This document shows positions 16,605 to 24,881 of a stretch of DNA of 64,000 bases, piece by piece (position 1 is the stretch's first letter; every line of letters starts with the position of its first letter). The stretch comes from Caballeronia mineralivorans PML1(12) (GTDB taxonomy: Bacteria; Pseudomonadota; Gammaproteobacteria; Burkholderiales; Burkholderiaceae). The position numbers were made by a program, and so were the translations under genes. The DNA lies in the NCBI RefSeq assembly GCF_001028175.1, contig NZ_AEJF01000229.1, forward strand, positions 33,423 to 97,422. Direction: 5' to 3'. Below the pieces are notes generated by a model. It saw only the letters and a list, made by a program, of their open reading frames with translations, was not told where the DNA came from and ran no database searches.

Positions 16605-17095
16605 TGACCATGACGATCCATACGACCGGCCACGGCTTCGGCCCTATTGAAACGATCTTGCCGCACCGGGGCACGATGCTGCTGCTCGACCGGGTCAGCG
16701 ACTGCACGGACGAGACCCTGACAGCCTACGCAAGCGTGCGCGCCGATGCCTGGTACGCCGATGCCGATGGCGCGATGCCGGCGTGGATCGGCATCGAACT
16801 GATGGCGCAGGCGATTGCCGCGCACGTCGGTTTGCTCGCGATGCGCGCAGGCGGTCGGGCACGTCCCGGCGTACTGCTCGGCTCACGCCGATACGAAGCG
16901 CATATCCCGGCATTTGCACGCGGCGCCCAACTGCGCATCGAAGCGAAAGAACTGCTGCGCGGCGACGATGGCCAAGGCCACGGCGCCTACGAATGCGCGA
17001 TCCATCACGACAGCGTGTGCTGCGCCGAGGCGGTCATCAAGGTGTATCAACCGGCTGATTTTCAGTCGTTCATCGAAGGGAGTTTCGGATCATGA
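16604..17095 (+). CDS. apeP: hotdog 3-hydroxyacyl-ACP dehydratase (ApeP-like)
   Basis: 163 aa. FabA/FabZ-like hotdog: the N-terminal segment IETILPHRGTMLLLDRVSDC has the PHRxxMLLLDR signature of ApeP-type dehydratases, followed by AWIGIELMAQAIAAHVG on the central helix. It dehydrates 3-hydroxyacyl-ACP to the trans-enoyl form, so double bonds accumulate because there is no enoyl reductase in the cluster. ApeI:ApeP work as a heterodimer in Xenorhabdus; here the ApeI-like partner is the C-terminal domain of the ligase protein. TGATG overlap with KS 1. Confidence 0.85.
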   Translation: MTMTIHTTGHGFGPIETILPHRGTMLLLDRVSDCTDETLTAYASVRADAWYADADGAMPAWIGIELMAQAIAAHVGLLAMRAGGRARPGVLLGSRRYEAHIPAFARGAQLRIEAKELLRGDDGQGHGAYECAIHHDSVCCAEAVIKVYQPADFQSFIEGSFGS

Positions 17096-17817
17096 GCCGG
17101 CGTGTTCTTGTAACGGGCGCAAGCCGCGGCATCGGCCGCGCGATCGCGTATCAACTCGCGGCGGATGGCTTCACGGTCTCCGTGCATTGCCGCAGTGGGC
17201 GCACTGAAGCCGAAGCTGTCGCGACCGGCATTGCCGCGCAGGGCGGCACGGCAAAGGTGCTGCAATTCGATGTACGCGACCGTGCCGCGTGCCGCGAGGC
17301 CCTGGAAGCGGACGTGGCGACGCACGGTGCGTATTACGGCATCGTCTGCTGCGCGGGCGTGACGCGCGATGCGGCGTTTCCAGCGCTTACCGAAGAGGAC
17401 TGGGACATTGTGATCGAAACCGGCCTCGACTCCTTTTATAACGTCGTACATCCGCTGACCATGCCGCTCGTGCGGGCGCGGCAGGGAGGGCGCATTGTGA
17501 CGATCGCCTCCGTCTCGGGCGTGATGGGCAATCGCGGCCAGGTCAACTACAGCGCAGCGAAGGCCGGATTGATCGGCGCCACGAAGGCGCTCGCCGTCGA
17601 ACTGGCAACGCGCAACATCACCGTCAACTGCGTGGCGCCTGGACTGATCGATACCGGCATGCTTGATGGTGTGCCGCTCGAGCAGGCGTTGAAGACGGTG
17701 CCGATGAACCGCGTCGGGCAACCGGCCGAAGTGGCGTCCGTGGTGAGCTTCCTGATGTCGGATGCGGCCTCGTATGTCACGCGGCAGGTGATCGGCGTCA
17801 ATGGCGGGATGATTTGA
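17092..17817 (+). CDS. apeQ: FabG-type 3-ketoacyl-ACP reductase (ApeQ-like)
   Basis: 241 aa SDR. The NADPH-binding TGASRGIG is at residues about 7-14, and the catalytic Tyr153 and Lys157 sit in NYSAAKAG with the preceding Ser in ASVSG. It reduces 3-ketoacyl-ACP to 3-hydroxyacyl-ACP after each extension. GAAGGGAG lies upstream. The start overlaps the dehydratase stop (ATGA) and the stop overlaps the next KS start. Confidence 0.9.
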   Translation: MSRRVLVTGASRGIGRAIAYQLAADGFTVSVHCRSGRTEAEAVATGIAAQGGTAKVLQFDVRDRAACREALEADVATHGAYYGIVCCAGVTRDAAFPALTEEDWDIVIETGLDSFYNVVHPLTMPLVRARQGGRIVTIASVSGVMGNRGQVNYSAAKAGLIGATKALAVELATRNITVNCVAPGLIDTGMLDGVPLEQALKTVPMNRVGQPAEVASVVSFLMSDAASYVTRQVIGVNGGMI

Positions 17818-19043
17818 TGAAACGCGTGGTCATTACCGGCATGGGTGGCGTTACGGCGTTCGGCAACGCCTGGGACGAGATCGAAGCGAAGCTGAAAAGC
17901 GGTCGCAACGCCGTGCGCCGGATGCCCGAGTGGGACTACTTCGAGCTGCTGCATACGCGGCTTGCGTGCCCATTGCCCGACTTCACCGCACCGGCACATT
18001 ATCCGCGCAAGAAAACCCGTTCGATGGGCCCCGTCTCCCTGTATTCGGTGCGCGCGAGCGAACTGGCGCTGACCGATGCGGGTCTCGTCGACGACCCGAC
18101 GATCAAGGACGGGCGCATGGGCGTGGCCTACGGATCGTCGTCGGGATCGGTGCAGCCGATTCGCGCCTTCGGCACCATGCTCGAAACCGGTTCGATGAGC
18201 GACGTGACATCGAATAGCTACGTGCAGATGATGCCGCACACAACGGCCGTCAACGTCAGCCTGTTCTGGGATCTGAAAGGCCGCATTGTGCCGACGTCCT
18301 GCGCGTGTGCATCGGGCAGTCAGGCGATCGGTTACGCCTACGAGATGATCGCGGCCGGCAAGCAGACGCTGATGCTCGCGGGCGGCGCGGAAGAACTGTC
18401 CGGGCCGGCCGTTGCTGTGTTCGACACGCTTTATGCCACCAGCACGCGCAACGACGAGCCGCATCTGACGCCGCGCCCCTTCGATGTCGCTCGCGATGGC
18501 CTCGTGGTCGGTGAAGGCGCAGCCACTTTAGTCCTTGAAGAGTATGAACACGCGCTCGCACGCGGGGCGCGCATTCATGCGGAGATAGTCGGCTTTGGTT
18601 GCAATTCCGATGGCGCGCACATGACGCAGCCATCGGCCGAGACCATGGCCTTCGCCATGCAGCTCGCACTGCGCGACGCGCAGCTTCCCGCCGAAGCAAT
18701 TGCTTATGTCAACGCGCATGGCACGTCGACGGATCGCGGCGATGTAGCCGAAAGCCACGCGACCGCGCAGACCTTCGGCGCACGCATGCCGATCAGTTCG
18801 CTGAAGAGCTATGTCGGCCATACGCTGGGCGCATGCGGTGCGCTGGAGGCGTGGTGGACCATCGAGATGATGAAACGCAACTGGTATGCGCCGACGCTGA
18901 ATCTGACGCAGGTCGATCCGGCTTGCGCGCCGCTTGATTACATCTTGGATAGCGGCCGCACGATCGATGCCGACTATGTCATGAGCAACAACTTCGCGTT
19001 CGGTGGCATCAACACATCGCTGATTTTCAGGCGCGTGCCATGA
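17817..19043 (+). CDS. apeR: beta-ketoacyl-ACP synthase II type (KS 2, ApeR-like)
   Basis: 408 aa FabF-like enzyme with the triad Cys164 (CACASG), His301 (NAHGTSTDRGD) and His335 (YVGHTLGACG). By position after the ketoreductase it corresponds to ApeR, a KS thought to act on starter or early chains. ATG 17817 overlaps the ketoreductase stop; a TTG one codon before is less likely. The C-terminus NFAFGGINTSLIF is the normal KS end. Confidence 0.86.
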   Translation: MKRVVITGMGGVTAFGNAWDEIEAKLKSGRNAVRRMPEWDYFELLHTRLACPLPDFTAPAHYPRKKTRSMGPVSLYSVRASELALTDAGLVDDPTIKDGRMGVAYGSSSGSVQPIRAFGTMLETGSMSDVTSNSYVQMMPHTTAVNVSLFWDLKGRIVPTSCACASGSQAIGYAYEMIAAGKQTLMLAGGAEELSGPAVAVFDTLYATSTRNDEPHLTPRPFDVARDGLVVGEGAATLVLEEYEHALARGARIHAEIVGFGCNSDGAHMTQPSAETMAFAMQLALRDAQLPAEAIAYVNAHGTSTDRGDVAESHATAQTFGARMPISSLKSYVGHTLGACGALEAWWTIEMMKRNWYAPTLNLTQVDPACAPLDYILDSGRTIDADYVMSNNFAFGGINTSLIFRRVP

Positions 19044-20299
19044 GTGCGGTTATGCCTACACCTACGCCTGCGCAGCGCGGCTTGTCACGCGTGGTCGTGA
19101 CCGGCATGGGCATTGTTTCCTGCCTGGGCAATACGCTCGACGAGGTCTCCTCGGGTTTGCGCGAAGGCCGTAGCGGCATTACGCGCGTCGATGCGTGGCG
19201 TGAACGTGGTCTCGCAAGTCAAATCGCGGGCGTGGCGTCAGTCGCGGGCGAACCGCCATTCGATCGCAAGCTCGAACGCTTCATGGGCGACACGGCTCGT
19301 TTTGCATGCCACGCAGCGCGCAAGGCGATAGACGATGCGGGACTCGATCCCGCCACGTTACGTTCGCCGCTTGCTGGCGCGGTGATCGGTTCGGGTACCG
19401 GCACGATCTCCGCCTACGATGCCGCAATGGCGATTGCCCACGCGCGTGGTATCGAAAGAGTGTTGCCGTATGTGGTCCCGCAGGTGATGGGCAGCACGGC
19501 ATCGGCGAATGTTGCGCAAGTGTTCGGGCTCGAGGGCGTGACGTATTCGCCGTCCTCGGCTTGCACGACGTCGGCGTTGGCGATCGGCCAGGCGATGCAA
19601 CTGATCCAGACCGGCCGCCAGCAGATTGTGCTGGCCGGCGGCAGCGAAGGTTTGCACGACAACATGACGCTGATGTTCGACGCCATGGGCGCATTGTCGA
19701 GGCATTTCAACGACACGCCGGAACGTGCATCGCGGCCCTATGACAGCACGCGCGACGGTTTCGTGATTGCGTCGGGCGGTGGCGTGCTGGTGCTTGAATC
19801 GCTGGACCATGCGTTGTCGCGGGGCGCACGCATCCATGCGGAATTGACGGGCTTCGGCCATTGCACGGACGGCGCAGGCATGGTGACGCCGCACGCATCG
19901 GGGATCGCGCGCGCCATGCGCGGCGCACTCGATGAAGCAGGCACGCGCCCGGCCTATATCAACACGCACGCACCGTCGACACCGCTTGGCGACATCGAAG
20001 AACTGCATGCGTTGTCCGCTGTATTCGGCAGTGACATCCCGTTGTTTTCATCGACGAAGAGACTGTCGGGTCATCCGCTCGGAGCATGCGGCGTGCACGA
20101 GGCGATCTATACGTTGCTGATGATGCGCGATGGTTTTATCGCCGGAACGGGACCGATCGAAACGCCCGATCCGTGCTTGAACGACATGCCGATCGTACAT
20201 ACAACCCGCGCGATGAAGATCGATACTGCGATGTCAGTTTCATTCGGATTCGGCGGCAGTTGCGCCAGCCTGATCTTCGATGCGTGGAAGGGTGTCTGA
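19040..20299 (+). CDS. additional beta-ketoacyl-ACP synthase (KS 3)
   Basis: 419 aa FabF-like protein with Cys175 (SACTTSA), His310 and His345 (SGHPLGACG). The first His motif is altered to NTHAPSTPLGD instead of the usual N-x-HGTST-x-x-(G/N)D, but the His itself is kept, so it is likely active. The E. coli-type ape operon as I know it ends with a single KS after the ketoreductase; here there are two in tandem. It could prime the chain, elongate a different part of it or make the lipid anchor. ATGA overlap with KS 2. Confidence 0.85.
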   Translation: MSAVMPTPTPAQRGLSRVVVTGMGIVSCLGNTLDEVSSGLREGRSGITRVDAWRERGLASQIAGVASVAGEPPFDRKLERFMGDTARFACHAARKAIDDAGLDPATLRSPLAGAVIGSGTGTISAYDAAMAIAHARGIERVLPYVVPQVMGSTASANVAQVFGLEGVTYSPSSACTTSALAIGQAMQLIQTGRQQIVLAGGSEGLHDNMTLMFDAMGALSRHFNDTPERASRPYDSTRDGFVIASGGGVLVLESLDHALSRGARIHAELTGFGHCTDGAGMVTPHASGIARAMRGALDEAGTRPAYINTHAPSTPLGDIEELHALSAVFGSDIPLFSSTKRLSGHPLGACGVHEAIYTLLMMRDGFIAGTGPIETPDPCLNDMPIVHTTRAMKIDTAMSVSFGFGGSCASLIFDAWKGV

Positions 20300-20367
20300 A
20301 GTTTCCGATGACCGTAACGAACATAACAAACACAAAGACCGTAACAATAACTAACCGGGGAAACACG

Positions 20368-20796
20368 ATGAAGAGCAAGTATGCGTTGGGCGGGCTGATG
20401 GTGGTTGTAGCGACGTTGACCGGGTGCGCGACTCAAGTGAAGTCATTGCCGCTTGCGCCGGTTGTCGCTCAGTCGGCGCCGGGCGCGCAGGTTGCGTTGT
20501 ACTTCGGCTCGCAGGCTCATCCTGCGGTGCAGAGTCAGTTGGGACAAACCTCGACGTCGGTGCGTATCGCGCGTGACGCGAACGGGCAGGATGCGTCCTG
20601 CAATCGGGCGCTTGCCGATGCGTTGCAGAAGTTGCGCGCGTACGCGCGTGATCACAACGCGAATGCCGTCATCAACATCGGGACGAGTTTTCATAGCACT
20701 GAATCGGCGTCGGCGACCGAGTTCACGTGCGGCGTGAGCATGAGCGCAGCGGCTTTGCGGGTGCGTGGGGATATGGTCGTGCTCGACGCGCAGTAA
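20368..20796 (+). CDS. small lipoprotein at the end of the APE operon
   Basis: 142 aa. N-terminal Lys residues, a hydrophobic stretch and the lipobox LTGC at about 17-20 mark a type-II signal peptide; ATQVKS after the Cys favours outer-membrane sorting (no Asp at +2). The mature part has two further Cys and a YbjQ-like look (ALADALQKLRAYARDHNANAVINI), a family often misnamed 'excinuclease ABC subunit A'. The 68 bases before it carry two GACCGTAAC copies. It is not clearly the DUF3261-type ApeN. GGGG lies upstream of the ATG. Confidence 0.72.
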   Translation: MKSKYALGGLMVVVATLTGCATQVKSLPLAPVVAQSAPGAQVALYFGSQAHPAVQSQLGQTSTSVRIARDANGQDASCNRALADALQKLRAYARDHNANAVINIGTSFHSTESASATEFTCGVSMSAAALRVRGDMVVLDAQ

Positions 20797-20820
20797 CGCT
20801 GAATCGATGCAAAGCTGCAA

Positions 20821-21558
20821 TCAACTGACCTTGGTCGCAGCAACATTGACGAGCGTTTCACGACGCTTGCCGGGCAGCGGCCGATGCAACCCGAGCCGCT
20901 CAAGGAGTCCGAAGTCAGCCGCACGGCTCCACCACAGGTAAGGCATGGAAACGTTCTGTAAACCGAATGTGAACCCGGCATCGTGGATCATATCGAGGTA
21001 ACCGTTCGCACTTTTCTGCACGTGCATGGGATGGCGAAACAGCAGCCGGATCACCCAGGACTTGATGTAGGCATCGGTAGATTCGGCGAATAGCAAAACC
21101 CCGCCGGGTTTCAATACCCGGCGAAATTCATCAAGGGAACGGCCTTGCTCGACGAGGTGATGAAAGGTCTGGTGGCAGAACACGATGTCGGCGCTCGCAT
21201 CGGGCAAGGGCAGCCGCGCGCAGTCGCCGTGCAGCAACTCGATCTCGCCGGTCCAGCCGTCGTCCTGCAAGCAAGCCCGTGCGGCCTCCTGGGCTTCCAC
21301 GAGCGAAGGCTCATGGAAATCGACTCCAATGATCCGGCCGGGCCCGAACGCCTTTCCGAGCAGCCGGAACGATTGGCCTTGCCCGCAACCCACGTCGACG
21401 ATCACGGGGGCCTCGGGCAGCGTTGTATCGACCAGCCGCTTGAGGTCGTTGATCGCCACGCGCAGTACGTGATGTTCCCAGATAGCGGTGCGCAGAAACC
21501 AGAGCCCGAAGGCCGTCTCCGGCACAAAGGCAACGCGGGATGTTTCGGATGACGACAC
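20821..21558 (-). CDS. class I SAM-dependent methyltransferase
   Basis: 245 aa. SAM-binding motif I VDVGCGQGQS and a later LKPGG motif place it among Rossmann-fold methyltransferases of the ubiquinone/UbiE type. It lies just after the polyene operon on the opposite strand, so it may methylate the aryl head, as ApeB does in E. coli clusters (inference). Start: GTG 21558 is preceded by GGAGAG at ideal spacing; an upstream ATG at 21603 has no ribosome site. It is divergent from the flavoenzyme gene. Confidence 0.8.
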   Translation of the reverse strand: MSSSETSRVAFVPETAFGLWFLRTAIWEHHVLRVAINDLKRLVDTTLPEAPVIVDVGCGQGQSFRLLGKAFGPGRIIGVDFHEPSLVEAQEAARACLQDDGWTGEIELLHGDCARLPLPDASADIVFCHQTFHHLVEQGRSLDEFRRVLKPGGVLLFAESTDAYIKSWVIRLLFRHPMHVQKSANGYLDMIHDAGFTFGLQNVSMPYLWWSRAADFGLLERLGLHRPLPGKRRETLVNVAATKVS

Positions 21559-21694
21559 GAGTTGCTCTCCGGCAGGAAATGACGCGATCAGGGCGCACGT
21601 CATTGTAATGGCAAGTAAGGCATGTGCAGAAGCACGAGATTGACAACGTGCGCCGCACGACCCTCAGAGATAGTCCCAGACAAACGAGGTCCCA

Positions 21695-22942
21695 TTGAAT
21701 ACCGATTCATCGCAGCAAAACATGACCGTCGATGTCGCTATCATCGGCGCGGGTCCCTCGGGTGCGGTAGCGGCCGCGCTGCTGAGAAAGGCGGGCCGCT
21801 CGGTCCTCGTGCTGGAGCGCCAGCATTTCCCGCGCTTTTCGGTCGGCGAGAGCCTGCTGCCGCAAAGCATGGCGTACCTCGAAGAGGCCGGCATGCTGCA
21901 AGCAGTTGTCGAGGCCGGCTTCCAGTACAAGAACGGCGCGCATTTTGTCTATCGGGACCAGTCGTCGTCCTTCGATTTTCGCGATAAACACTCGCCGGGC
22001 TGGGGCACGACGTATCAGGTCGAACGCGCCGTATTCGACGATCTGCTGATCCGGTGCGCAGCGGAGCAGGGTGCCGAAGTGCGTTTCGGCCACACCGTGC
22101 AGGCGATGCAAACGGGTGCCGAACCCGAGCTGGATGTCATCGATGAAGCAGGTGAAGCGTACCGCGTGCAAGCCCGTTTTGTACTCGATGCAAGCGGCTT
22201 CGGCCGTGTCTTGCCGCGTCTTCTGAATCTCGAAGCGCCGACGCGGATGCCCACGCGCGCGGCCATCTTCACGCATGTTCGCGACGGCATTCCGGCCGGC
22301 GCCACGGACCGCAACAAGATCTGCGTCGCGACCCATCCTGAGCATCGCAATGTCTGGTTCTGGATGATTCCACTGGCGGGCGGACGCTCGTCGGTCGGGT
22401 GCGTAGCCGAAGCGAGTTTCCTCGAGTGTCCCGAGAGCGAACGCGATGCAAAATTGCGTGCGCTGATCCAGCAGGAGCCGACGCTCAACGGGCTCATCGG
22501 GCAGGCGCCGTTCCTGATGCCGGTGCGGCATATCGGCGGGTATTCGGCGAACGTCGAGCGGCTGCACGGTCCGGGTTATGCGCTGCTCGGTAACGCCGGC
22601 GAATTCCTCGATCCGGTGTTTTCATCGGGCGTGACGATCGCGCTGCGCTCCGCGCATCTGGCGGTGCAGACGCTCGAGCGGCAGCTCAACGGCGAGACGC
22701 CCGACTGGCAAACGGCTTACGATGTGCCGCTGCGAAAGGGTATAGATACGTTCCGTGCGTTTGTCGAACGGTGGTACACGGGCGAGTTGCAAGACATCAT
22801 TTTTTATCCGCATAAAACGCCTCCTATCCAGCGTTTTATCAGCGCGGTGCTGGCGGGTTACGCGTGGGATGAATCGAATCCGTACGTGGCCGATCCGGTG
22901 CGCAGGCTCAACGCGCTTCACGAGATATGCAAGGGCGCCTGA
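21695..22942 (+). CDS. flavin-dependent oxidoreductase with halogenase motifs
   Basis: 415 aa. FAD-binding GAGPSG (about 18-23) and GES at 51-53 begin a PHBH/tryptophan-halogenase-type fold. Two motifs used to recognise flavin-dependent halogenases are present: W-x-W-x-I-P as WFWMIP, and F-x-x-P-x-x-S-x-G as FLDPVFSSG. Lys79 in GFQYKNGA is placed like the catalytic lysine. It could halogenate a phenolic polyene head, as in brominated xanthomonadins, or hydroxylate/oxidise it. TTG 21695 has GAGGT upstream and is preferred over ATG 21722. A TTGACA box lies at 21640. Confidence 0.78.
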   Translation: MNTDSSQQNMTVDVAIIGAGPSGAVAAALLRKAGRSVLVLERQHFPRFSVGESLLPQSMAYLEEAGMLQAVVEAGFQYKNGAHFVYRDQSSSFDFRDKHSPGWGTTYQVERAVFDDLLIRCAAEQGAEVRFGHTVQAMQTGAEPELDVIDEAGEAYRVQARFVLDASGFGRVLPRLLNLEAPTRMPTRAAIFTHVRDGIPAGATDRNKICVATHPEHRNVWFWMIPLAGGRSSVGCVAEASFLECPESERDAKLRALIQQEPTLNGLIGQAPFLMPVRHIGGYSANVERLHGPGYALLGNAGEFLDPVFSSGVTIALRSAHLAVQTLERQLNGETPDWQTAYDVPLRKGIDTFRAFVERWYTGELQDIIFYPHKTPPIQRFISAVLAGYAWDESNPYVADPVRRLNALHEICKGA

Positions 22943-23211
22943 TCGCCGATGCATGAGTCTTGCGGGCATCACTCCCTGTCCCGTGAAGCCTGCGGTGCGC
23001 GGTAAGCACAGGCTTGTCCAAGCCATCGCCATGCCGCGTAAACTTTCGTTCCGTAAGGATCGGGCCGTGCAGACATAGGCATTAAACGGGTAGCATGTAA
23101 CGCCTCGGCAAGCACACGGACCCTGCTTGGCCGAGCCGATCCTGCGTTCGCTCGCGGCGTCGCAAACGAGCATCGTAGATAAAAAACGTGCCGTACCGGA
23201 GGAGACAAAGT

Positions 23212-24504
23212 ATGCGCAAGATGCGTTGGATGGTCGTATTTCTATGCTTCCTGGCAATCGCGATCAACTATGTCGATCGTGCGAACCTCGCTGTCGCCGC
23301 ACCTCAGATAGAGAAGGCGCTCAATATCGGCCCCGCACAAATGGGCCTCGTGATGAGCGGCTTCTTCTGGACCTACGCGTTGATGCAGATGCCGTTCGGC
23401 TGGTTCGTCGATAAAGTCGGCGCGCGCATTGCGTTACCGCTCGCCGTAGGCTGGTGGTCGGTGTTCACCGCGCTGACGGCGGCGACCACGAGCGTCGCAG
23501 GCATGTTCGGCTGCCGCCTGATGCTCGGCGTCGGCGAAGCGGGCGCGTATCCGGCGTGTGCGAAGCTTGTCGCGCAATGGTTCAAACCGGCGCAACGTGC
23601 GTTCGCCACCAGTATCTTCGACAGCGGCTCGCGGGTCGGCTCGGCACTCTCCATCCCCGTCGTTGCGCTGATCATCAGCGGGTTCGGTTGGGAAGCATCG
23701 TTCGTCGCGACCGGAGCGGTCGGTCTCGTGTGGGTGCTCGGCTGGTTCCTGATCTACCGCAATCCGTCGCGCGGCGACCTGACCGGCGCTGAAAATGCAG
23801 CGCCCACACCGCGTGAAAAAACATCGAGCCAGAACGTCACGTGGGCATCGCTGTTCAGGCATCGCACGCTGTGGGGCATGATGCTCGGCTTCTTCTGCCT
23901 GAACTTCGTGATCTACTTTTTCATCACGTGGTTCCCGAGTTATCTCGTGCAGACACGCGGTTTTTCGCTCAAGTCGCTTGGCACGCTCGGCATGATTCCG
24001 GCGCTTATTTCGATTCCTGGCGGCTGGCTGGGTGGCATCGTTTCGGATGCGCTTTATAAACGCGGCTGGAGCCTGACGAAGTCGCGCAAGACCTGCATGG
24101 TCGGCGGCATGCTGCTCTCGTCGATCATCACGCTGTCCGCGTTCACCACGAGCACGTATGTGATGCTCGCGTCGTTCGGCATTGCTTACGGCAGCCTCGC
24201 GTTCGCCGCCGCCAGCATCTGGTCGCTTCCCGGCGACGTCGCGCCAACGCCGGATTACGTTGCATCCATAGGCGGCATCCAGAACTTTGCGTCGAACCTT
24301 GCGGGTATCGTCATCACGACGTTCACCGGCTTCATGGTCCAGCTCACCAAAGGGTCGTTCACCATTCCGCTGGTTGTCGCGGGCGGATTCTGTTTCCTCG
24401 GTGCGTTCAGCTATCTCGTGATCGTGGGCAAGATCGAGCCGCTTCGGATCCGCGATGGCGAGGCGTGCGACATCGCTGCATCGCAGGGTGCGGAGGGGGC
24501 TTAG
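23212..24504 (+). CDS. MFS transporter, anion:cation symporter type
   Basis: 430 aa, about 12 hydrophobic helices in two blocks of six with a cytoplasmic loop near residues 195-215. NYVDRANLAVA in helix 1 and GWFVDKVGAR between helices 2 and 3 are typical of the ACS family (hexuronate, glucarate, phthalate, hydroxycinnamate uptake). The substrate is not evident; an aromatic or sugar acid is the best guess. ATG 23212 has GGAGGAGAC upstream. It follows the flavoenzyme by 270 bases, so it need not belong to the polyene pathway. Confidence 0.82.
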   Translation: MRKMRWMVVFLCFLAIAINYVDRANLAVAAPQIEKALNIGPAQMGLVMSGFFWTYALMQMPFGWFVDKVGARIALPLAVGWWSVFTALTAATTSVAGMFGCRLMLGVGEAGAYPACAKLVAQWFKPAQRAFATSIFDSGSRVGSALSIPVVALIISGFGWEASFVATGAVGLVWVLGWFLIYRNPSRGDLTGAENAAPTPREKTSSQNVTWASLFRHRTLWGMMLGFFCLNFVIYFFITWFPSYLVQTRGFSLKSLGTLGMIPALISIPGGWLGGIVSDALYKRGWSLTKSRKTCMVGGMLLSSIITLSAFTTSTYVMLASFGIAYGSLAFAAASIWSLPGDVAPTPDYVASIGGIQNFASNLAGIVITTFTGFMVQLTKGSFTIPLVVAGGFCFLGAFSYLVIVGKIEPLRIRDGEACDIAASQGAEGA

Positions 24505-24542
24505 CGCTGTGGGGGTGTAAGTCCGCTGTGGGGGTGTAAGTC
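24505..24542. repeat. 19-base tandem direct repeat
   Basis: CGCTGTGGGGGTGTAAGTC occurs twice head to tail (24505-24523, 24524-24542), immediately after the MFS stop codon. CCCCACAGC at 24563-24571 is complementary to GCTGTGGGG in either copy, so a long-loop hairpin can form. There is no T-tract; it may serve as a transcription end or be a slippage duplication. Confidence 0.85.
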
Positions 24543-24622
24543 TTGAGCCAACTGGACCGATACCCCACAGCAGCCTTTGCTGCGTCGCACGAGAAAATTT
24601 CGCATCGTCCGATGTTTCGTTG

Positions 24623-24628
24623 TATACT
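24623..24628 (+). promoter_or_regulatory. possible -10 element for the tRNA-Asp gene
   Basis: TATACT, preceded directly by TTG, lies 87 bases before the tRNA. No good -35 is visible at the usual distance. It is followed by a GC-rich stretch, GTCCCC. Confidence 0.3.
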
Positions 24629-24714
24629 GCGTCCCCGATTGAGCAAACGGTTGTGGAGCAAGGCTAACCGGCCGTGCTGACCTCGTCTTCGATCGTTGCA
24701 AAAGATGTAAAAAA

Positions 24715-24791
24715 GGAGTGGTAGTTCAGTTGGTTAGAATACCGGCCTGTCACGCCGGGGGTCGCGGGTTCGAGTCCCGTCCACTCCGCCA
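24715..24791 (+). tRNA. tRNA-Asp (anticodon GTC)
   Basis: 77 bases with encoded CCA. Acceptor stem GGAGTGG pairs with CCACTCC. The anticodon stem CCGGC/GCCGG encloses loop CTGTCAC with anticodon GTC at 24749-24751. The T-arm GCGGG-TTCGAGT-CCCGT is canonical. It reads Asp codons GAC/GAU. Confidence 0.97.
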
Positions 24792-24802
24792 GCATTCACG
24801 AG

Positions 24803-24830
24803 AAAGGCGAACTCCGGTTCGCCTTTTTTA
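24803..24830 (+). terminator. Rho-independent terminator after tRNA-Asp
   Basis: GGCGAAC (24806-24812), loop TCCG, GTTCGCC (24817-24823), then a run of six T. It is 12 bases downstream of the CCA end. Confidence 0.9.
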
Positions 24831-24881
24831 TTGCCCGCTGCTGTAACATCGGGCGTTTCGTATTAGGCAGAATCGTCACGC

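Noticed and set aside
24715..24791. tRNA-Asp as the integration site of the polyene region
   Set aside because: No copy of the tRNA 3' end is seen at the other side of the operon and no integrase lies near it; the operon also shares the composition of its neighbours.
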